Source: Bacteroidia bacterium
GTDB lineage: Bacteria; Bacteroidota; Bacteroidia; B-17B0; Aurantibacillaceae
NCBI GenBank assembly: GCA_025362575.1
Contig: JANYIQ010000279.1
Coordinates: 1 to 64,000 of the forward strand
Direction: 5' to 3'
Length of the DNA: 64,000 nucleotides
How positions within the stretch are numbered: position 1 is the stretch's first letter; each line of letters begins with the position of its first letter. Shown piece after piece: positions 58,543 to 64,000 of the stretch. The notes under the pieces were generated by a model that was not told where the DNA came from, did not search any database, and saw nothing but the letters and a program-made list of their open reading frames with translations. A program made the position numbers and the translations under genes.

Positions 58543-59907
58543 TTATTTTTTCTTTTCTAATCTCTCCAGTTCCTTTTCAAAAAATGTTTCGTTGGGTAAA
58601 AGACTTGCTTGTATGCGTTTGGCATAGTGAATGGAATCTAAGATCTCTTTTTGTTTATCTTCGATAACAGCATAAGCCTGCTCTATCTTTTTATTTTTTT
58701 CATCCAAGGCCATATTCGCTTTACGTTTCAGACGGTAGGCATAGAATACAAATACACCAAAGCCGGCAAATAAAATAGAACCAATAGTAAAGGAAATGAT
58801 CATGATCCTGTTCTTTTTTAATTCCAGATATTGAATGCCTTTTTCGGAAGTGAGTAGTTTTATTTCTTTCTCTTTATTTTCGTTCTCATATTTCGCCGCC
58901 AGTTCATTCAGCATTTTAGCATTCTCGTGATTGTAAATGCTGTCCTTAACGCCTGTATACCTTTGATAAAAGGCATAGGCTTTTTCGAAATTCTTTAGTT
59001 TTCCAAAAGCCAATGAAATGCTTTGAAAAGCGTAACTTGTGTATTGCAGATAATTTTCTTTCTGACAAATAGATAATGCCTTTTCGTAAAAGCCAATGCT
59101 TTCGCTGTATTTTTTTTGTTCATAAAAAACATCACCGAGGTTTATAATGGCAAGCGCCCCATCCATTTTATTATTATTACGATGGGCCAGTTCATAAGCG
59201 CTTTCAAGATAGTCTTTGGCAGTTTTGTAGTCTTTTTGATTCATGGCCACAACGCCCATGTTTATGAGTGTTGAAGGAATGGCAATGCTGTCTCCGGCTT
59301 CTTTTTTTATTTTCAGAGACTTATCATAATATTTTAGGGCTTCTTCGTAGTTGCCGCTTTCTTCGTTCTTTATACCCAGGTTGTTGTAACAATTCGCCAA
59401 ACCTTTTTTATCGTTAATTAGGAGATCGATAATAATGGATTTTTTGAAATAGTTTTCGGCCATGGCATATTGCCTCTGTTTTAAAAATATGGTACCAATG
59501 TTATTATAGGTTGATGATAATAATTTTTTGTTGGCTACATCTGCTTTTTCTTCGCCTTCTTTGAGCCCCGATAACAAAGCCGCAGAACGCAAATAAAATT
59601 TAAGCGATTGTGTGTAATTGCCTTTATAAAAATGGATCACGCCAATGTTATTACTGGCAGTGAGTTTACCGGTTAAAAAATTTATTTTTTCGGAAAGTAA
59701 TAATGCTTGTTGTGCAATTTTTAAAGCTGAATCGGAATTGTTTGTATTAAAATGCCAGAACATGGCATTGAGTGAATTTACTTTTTGTGTGTCGGAACTC
59801 GCATTAGTGTAACGTTTGTAAACCGAATCTAAGGAGCGGTTTTGTGCCAGCGCACTTGTGAAAAGAGCCAAGATGAAAACGAAAATAAAGACTATGTTCT
59901 TGAGCAT
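58543..59907 (-). CDS. TPR-repeat signalling protein with TM and C-terminal 'DSIHYAKRIQ' linker
   Basis: TPR array; TM IMIISFTIGSILFAGFGVFVFYAY; ends DKQKEILDSIHYAKRIQASLLPNETFFEKELERLEKKK. Confidence 0.9.
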   Translation of the reverse strand: MLKNIVFIFVFILALFTSALAQNRSLDSVYKRYTNASSDTQKVNSLNAMFWHFNTNNSDSALKIAQQALLLSEKINFLTGKLTASNNIGVIHFYKGNYTQSLKFYLRSAALLSGLKEGEEKADVANKKLLSSTYNNIGTIFLKQRQYAMAENYFKKSIIIDLLINDKKGLANCYNNLGIKNEESGNYEEALKYYDKSLKIKKEAGDSIAIPSTLINMGVVAMNQKDYKTAKDYLESAYELAHRNNNKMDGALAIINLGDVFYEQKKYSESIGFYEKALSICQKENYLQYTSYAFQSISLAFGKLKNFEKAYAFYQRYTGVKDSIYNHENAKMLNELAAKYENENKEKEIKLLTSEKGIQYLELKKNRIMIISFTIGSILFAGFGVFVFYAYRLKRKANMALDEKNKKIEQAYAVIEDKQKEILDSIHYAKRIQASLLPNETFFEKELERLEKKK

Positions 59908-60013
59908 GGTTTACCTCGCTAATATAACATAATTTACTCTTGCGACAGGAATATTATATTTGGACGAATTACCCTTCAATTAAGGAATAGGTAAGTCCAA
60001 ATAACTGAGTAAT

Positions 60014-60469
60014 TTATACTGCGGGGCTTTGAATTCCTTTATTTTTTGAGATCCATTTCATGGCCATTTCTTCTGAATCGAATAAATTGGTTGGGTATTT
60101 GGGCTTGTTCTTTTTTAAGGAGATGTATAATTTACCAAAAAGACGCTGCGGAAAACTATGCACCACAATAGCAAGAGAATTTTGATTTTGAAAGCCGACT
60201 CTTTCAAACATTTCCATTTCACGCGCCTCTTTACTTACTCCGCCGTATAATCCGGGTATTACTAAAACATGGTAAGCAACTTTGCCGTTATTGGTGAGCC
60301 GTGCAACTGCATCATGAATGTCAATTTGATCCTGTGCTTCCACCTGGTATTCATCCTGCTTAAAGCGTATTTCAAGCACGCCATCGTTTCGCACACTTAC
60401 TTTTGTTAATGAAGTTTCTTCTGAATCTAAATATTCAAAAGCAATAGTTCTATTTATCAATAACGACAT
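60014..60469 (-). CDS. hypothetical STAS/SpoIIAA-like small protein (paralog 3)
   Basis: SFPQRLFGKLYISLKKNKPKYPTNLFDSEEMAMKWISKNKG parallels 14318..14698 and 14702..15115. Confidence 0.6.
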   Translation of the reverse strand: MSLLINRTIAFEYLDSEETSLTKVSVRNDGVLEIRFKQDEYQVEAQDQIDIHDAVARLTNNGKVAYHVLVIPGLYGGVSKEAREMEMFERVGFQNQNSLAIVVHSFPQRLFGKLYISLKKNKPKYPTNLFDSEEMAMKWISKNKGIQSPAV

Positions 60470-60778
60470 TTATTTTTATTATTCTAATGGCAATACGTGG
60501 TTCTATGAAGCAAAAAAAATACTTATTTGAAGATAAGCTAAATTTTTTGAACATCCAATTTTCAGGGATGAGGGTTGAGACAGTTAAAGAAATGGAATTG
60601 CCTCGTAATTGTTTAATTTTATTGAGGAAGCAAGATCAGATCACAATTAAAATACCTTGAGGAAAAGCAGAAGCAATAGCAAGAAAAGACAGATAAACGG
60701 GAAGCTTTTTTCAGGGACTAGCCCTAAATTGAGACCAAAAGGGCTAAAATTCTTTTTTCAGTAATAATAAAATAATAT

Positions 60779-60786
60779 TATATTTG
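60779..60786 (+). promoter_or_regulatory. Bacteroidota-type -7 element TATATTTG upstream of tRNA-Pro
   Basis: Matches TAnnTTTG consensus, ~22 nt before the mature tRNA 5' end. Confidence 0.5.
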
Positions 60787-60808
60787 CACTCTCAAATTTT
60801 GAGGAGTT

Positions 60809-60886
60809 CGGGGTGTAGCGTAGCCCGGTTATCGCGCCTGCTTTGGGAGCAGGAGGTCGCAAGTTCGAATCTTGCCACCCCGACCA
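60809..60886 (+). tRNA. tRNA-Pro(TGG), 3' CCA encoded
   Basis: CGGGGTG...CACCCCG acceptor, CTGCTTTGGGAGCAG anticodon arm (TGG), GCAAGTTCGAATCTTGC T-arm. Confidence 0.96.
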
Positions 60887-60890
60887 AAAT

Positions 60891-60920
60891 CAAAGCCTTC
60901 ACATTGTGGAGGCTTTTTTT
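60891..60920 (+). terminator. intrinsic terminator after tRNA-Pro
   Basis: AAAGCCTTCAC-ATT-GTGGAGGCTTTTTTT. Confidence 0.8.
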
Positions 60921-61031
60921 GTTCCCAGACCTTAAAAAACAAGCTTTTTTATAAATACTTAAAAAATCCCTGTTTTTCACTGTTTTTGGCCTTTTCCGAC
61001 CCGTTTTTAATCGTATTTTTGTTTGCTTATT

Positions 61032-62561
61032 ATGCAAGAACAGATTTTAATCCTCGATTTCGGCTCACAATATACGCAGCTTATAGCCAGGCGTTTACGC
61101 GAACTAAATGTATACTGTGAGATCCATCCTTATAACAAGGTTCCAACAATAACCCCCAACATTAAAGGCGTCATTCTTTCCGGTTCACCTCACAGTGTCC
61201 GCGAAGAAAACGCCCCACAGCCAGATCTATCCAACATTAAAGGTAAATTGCCTTTGTTAGGTGTTTGCTACGGCGCACAATTGCTTGCCCATTTTTACGG
61301 CGGCGAAGTTGGCAAGTCCAATTCACGTGAATATGGTCGCGCGCATTTAGAATTAGTTGATCCAAAAAATAAATTACTTAACGGCTTAACTCAGGATAAA
61401 GAAGTTTGGATGAGCCATGCAGATACCATTTTAAAAATTCCTGCCAATTATAAGATTATTGCCAGTACGCGCGATGTTAAAGTGGCCGCTTACGCCATCG
61501 ACGCAGAAGAAACTTATTGCATACAATTTCATCCGGAGGTTTATCACACAACAGAAGGATCACGATTACTCAAAAATTTCGTTTACGATATTTGCGGCTG
61601 CAAAGGTTCATGGACCCCTGTTTCATTTATTGAAACAACAATTGCTGATCTTAAAACACAATTAGGTGATGATAAAGTTATTTTAGGATTATCGGGTGGT
61701 GTTGACAGCAGTGTTGCTGCCATGTTATTGCATCAGGCTGTTGGAAAAAATTTGCATTGCATTTTTGTTGATAATGGTTTGCTTCGCAAGAATGAATTTG
61801 AAAGCGTTCTGGATTCATACAAACACATGGGCTTAAACGTAAAAGGTGTGAATGCAAAACAATTATTTTATGATGCGCTCAAAGGATTGTCAGACCCTGA
61901 ATTAAAACGTAAAGCCATTGGTAAAGTATTTATTGATGTGTTCGATAAAGAATCGAAATTAGATAAGGATGCTAAATGGCTTGGGCAAGGAACCATTTAT
62001 CCTGACGTGATCGAAAGTGTTTCGGTGAAAGGCCCGAGCGCTACAATTAAATCTCATCACAATGTTGGTGGTTTGCCTGATTACATGAAACTAAAAGTAG
62101 TTGAGCCCCTTCGCAGTTTGTTTAAAGATGAAGTGCGTCGCGTTGGTAAAGCGCTTGGTCTTGATGAAAATATTTTAAATCGCCATCCTTTTCCCGGCCC
62201 TGGTTTAGCAATAAGAATTCTTGGAGACATTACCGAAGACAAAGTAAAAATTTTACAGGAAGTTGATGCCATTTATATTGACGGATTAAAACATCATGGT
62301 TTATATAATCAGGTATGGCAGGCCGGTGCAATTTTACTGAACGTTCAAAGTGTTGGTGTAATGGGCGACGAAAGAACTTATGAGAACGCGGTTGCGCTTC
62401 GTGCTGTTTCATCAACAGACGGAATGACGGCAGACTGGTGCCATTTGCCATATGAATTTTTAGCAAAGATGAGCAATGAGATCATCAATAAAGTTAGAGG
62501 TGTGAACAGAGTGGTTTATGACATAAGTTCGAAACCGCCTGCAACAATTGAGTGGGAGTAA
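61032..62561 (+). CDS. guaA: glutamine-hydrolysing GMP synthase
   Basis: [61 protein letters not shown]-terminal KPPATIEWE; start set to MQEQ. Confidence 0.97.
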   Translation: MQEQILILDFGSQYTQLIARRLRELNVYCEIHPYNKVPTITPNIKGVILSGSPHSVREENAPQPDLSNIKGKLPLLGVCYGAQLLAHFYGGEVGKSNSREYGRAHLELVDPKNKLLNGLTQDKEVWMSHADTILKIPANYKIIASTRDVKVAAYAIDAEETYCIQFHPEVYHTTEGSRLLKNFVYDICGCKGSWTPVSFIETTIADLKTQLGDDKVILGLSGGVDSSVAAMLLHQAVGKNLHCIFVDNGLLRKNEFESVLDSYKHMGLNVKGVNAKQLFYDALKGLSDPELKRKAIGKVFIDVFDKESKLDKDAKWLGQGTIYPDVIESVSVKGPSATIKSHHNVGGLPDYMKLKVVEPLRSLFKDEVRRVGKALGLDENILNRHPFPGPGLAIRILGDITEDKVKILQEVDAIYIDGLKHHGLYNQVWQAGAILLNVQSVGVMGDERTYENAVALRAVSSTDGMTADWCHLPYEFLAKMSNEIINKVRGVNRVVYDISSKPPATIEWE

Positions 62562-62562
62562 G

Positions 62563-62652
62563 AGGAATTATGAATGTTGAATTATAAATGATGAATTATG
62601 AATTGAGCCTCTGTGCAACTCTGTGTTCTCCGTGCCTCCGTGGTTTTAAAAA
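62563..62652. repeat. degenerate GAATTATGAAT and CTCTGTGCAACTCTGTG...CCGTGCCTCCGTGG low-complexity repeats
   Basis: Two adjoining low-complexity blocks, read directly. Confidence 0.6.
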
Positions 62653-64000
62653 ATGACCTTACTAAAAACGAAATATTCAAAACTGTTCCTGACTTTAATT
62701 CTGAGTCTGGTTTACCTTATTTCTTTTTCTCAGGAAAAATCCACCAACATCCAAACCATCAACAACAAAAAGTACTACATCCATAAAGTTGAAAAAGGAC
62801 AGAGTCTGTACGCGATCTCAAAAATTTATGGTGTAGATGTAAATATTATTCTCGCTGATAATGATGAAGCGATCGATGGCCTTAAACCCGGACAGGATCT
62901 TAAAATTCTGATCCCTTCACAAACTGCCGCGGCAACAACTAAAACAACTTCAATCATTGATACCAACCGATACGTTTATCATAAAGTGGAGAAAAGAGAA
63001 ACCATTTATGCGATCTCAAAAAAGTATAATGTTACAGAGGCAAAACTTTTAGAGTTAAACCCCGACATTGCCAGTGGCATTAAAAAAGATCAGCTGATCA
63101 TTATTTCCGAAAAGAAAAGACTCTTTACTGAAATTGCAACTGCAAGTTTAGCACCAAAGGATTCAGTAATTTCCAAACCAAAAAAAGCAGGTTATAATGT
63201 GGGATTGTTTTTGCCTTTCAAATTAGCAGAACTTGATTTCATTGATGTGAATACCTTAACGCAAAGCAAAGCAAACTTCCCGCAGATACAATCGCTTACC
63301 ACCGATTTTTATCTTGGTTTTCGCAGGGCAGTTGATTCATTGAAAAGCAAAGACTTCGATGTGAATTTGCAATTGTACGATGTGGATGATAAGGATTCAC
63401 TGAAACTGGAAACAACCTGCAAAAGCATCGATTTTAAATCATTGGATTTGATCGTTGGTCCGCTTTATGCCTCAGGTTTCAAAGTGGTTGCGAACTACGC
63501 CAAAGCCGCTTCTATTCCTGTTGTTTCACCGGTTACTCAGCAAAATAAAATTTTATATAAAAATGCGCTCACCTCAAAAGTAAACCCTTCGCAATATACT
63601 TTGCTGGAATCGCTTGTTGAATATTGCATCGACTCATTAAAATATAATTCCAATATTTTTATCGTGAATAACGGAATGCCAAAAGACCTTGCTTATGTAA
63701 AAGCCTTTAAGCAGCATTATAACCAAAGACTGAAGGAATTAAACAAACCGGTTTGGGACAGCGTGCGTGAAGTAAAAGGACTTGCAGGCTTTAAAGCTGC
63801 TTATGTACCGGGAAACAGGAACGTAGTTATTTTACTTACTAATAATCTGGTGTACTTAACGGATTTTATAACCCAGTTGGCAGTATACAGCGATAAAAAG
63901 GAAATTGTACTTGCAGGTTGGCAAAATGTTACAGGTTTTGAAAACATCGATCAGGAGTATCTCAATAAACTGAAATATACCTTTGCATCTCAAAACAATT
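62653..64000 (+). CDS. LysM domain protein with periplasmic-binding-protein-like (ABC substrate-binding) domain, 3' end outside window
   Basis: By-eye translation MTLLKTKYSKLFLTLILSLVYLISFSQEK; KYYIHKVEKGQSLYAISKIYGVDVNIILADND...LKPGQDLKILIPS and a second LysM; not in the ORF track because it is open at the window edge. Confidence 0.85.
   Translation, partial: MTLLKTKYSKLFLTLILSLVYLISFSQEKSTNIQTINNKKYYIHKVEKGQSLYAISKIYGVDVNIILADNDEAIDGLKPGQDLKILIPSQTAAATTKTTSIIDTNRYVYHKVEKRETIYAISKKYNVTEAKLLELNPDIASGIKKDQLIIISEKKRLFTEIATASLAPKDSVISKPKKAGYNVGLFLPFKLAELDFIDVNTLTQSKANFPQIQSLTTDFYLGFRRAVDSLKSKDFDVNLQLYDVDDKDSLKLETTCKSIDFKSLDLIVGPLYASGFKVVANYAKAASIPVVSPVTQQNKILYKNALTSKVNPSQYTLLESLVEYCIDSLKYNSNIFIVNNGMPKDLAYVKAFKQHYNQRLKELNKPVWDSVREVKGLAGFKAAYVPGNRNVVILLTNNLVYLTDFITQLAVYSDKKEIVLAGWQNVTGFENIDQEYLNKLKYTFASQNN

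Noticed and set aside
60792-61037. ORF on the minus strand encoding ...VARFELATSCSQSRRDNRATLHPE
   Set aside because: This is the antisense translation of tRNA-Pro(TGG), a well-known spurious ORF pattern; not a gene.

Overview
This is a chromosomal window from a member of the Bacteroidota, AT-rich and densely coded. Typical markers are a PorP/SprF protein, several type IX secretion (T9SS) C-terminal sorting domains, CarboxypepD_reg-TonB receptors, a LytTR two-component pair and a TAnnTTTG-type promoter. About 57 protein genes, one tRNA-Pro(TGG) and several intrinsic terminators can be supported. Most genes are ordinary housekeeping or envelope genes (ispH, xerD, aroQ, truA, miaE, guaA, ssb x2, ABC-F, MFS, MsbA-like). 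I found no CRISPR array, rRNA operon, prophage or intact transposon. The most unusual signal is in the intergenic DNA. (i) A ~90-160 bp dispersed element (GGGCGT...TTCGCCACTC...GAGCTCAAAC...GGCTCAATC) occurs twice, on opposite strands. (ii) A 16-bp palindromic module (TCCCGACGCGTCGGGA-like) occurs three times, nested inside two otherwise unrelated host repeats. (iii) Other low-complexity or palindromic interspersed repeats are present, including one in frame inside a SpoIIE/PP2C phosphatase gene. Other leads: an rlmD-like gene split by one in-frame TAA; three STAS-like small proteins alongside a SpoIIE phosphatase and two TPR proteins that end at the usual phosphatase linker motif; an ECF-sigma gene overlapping a transmembrane SUMF1-domain protein; and a toxin-antitoxin pair whose stop codon overlaps the ispH start. 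All family calls are by eye from the sequence; no search was run.
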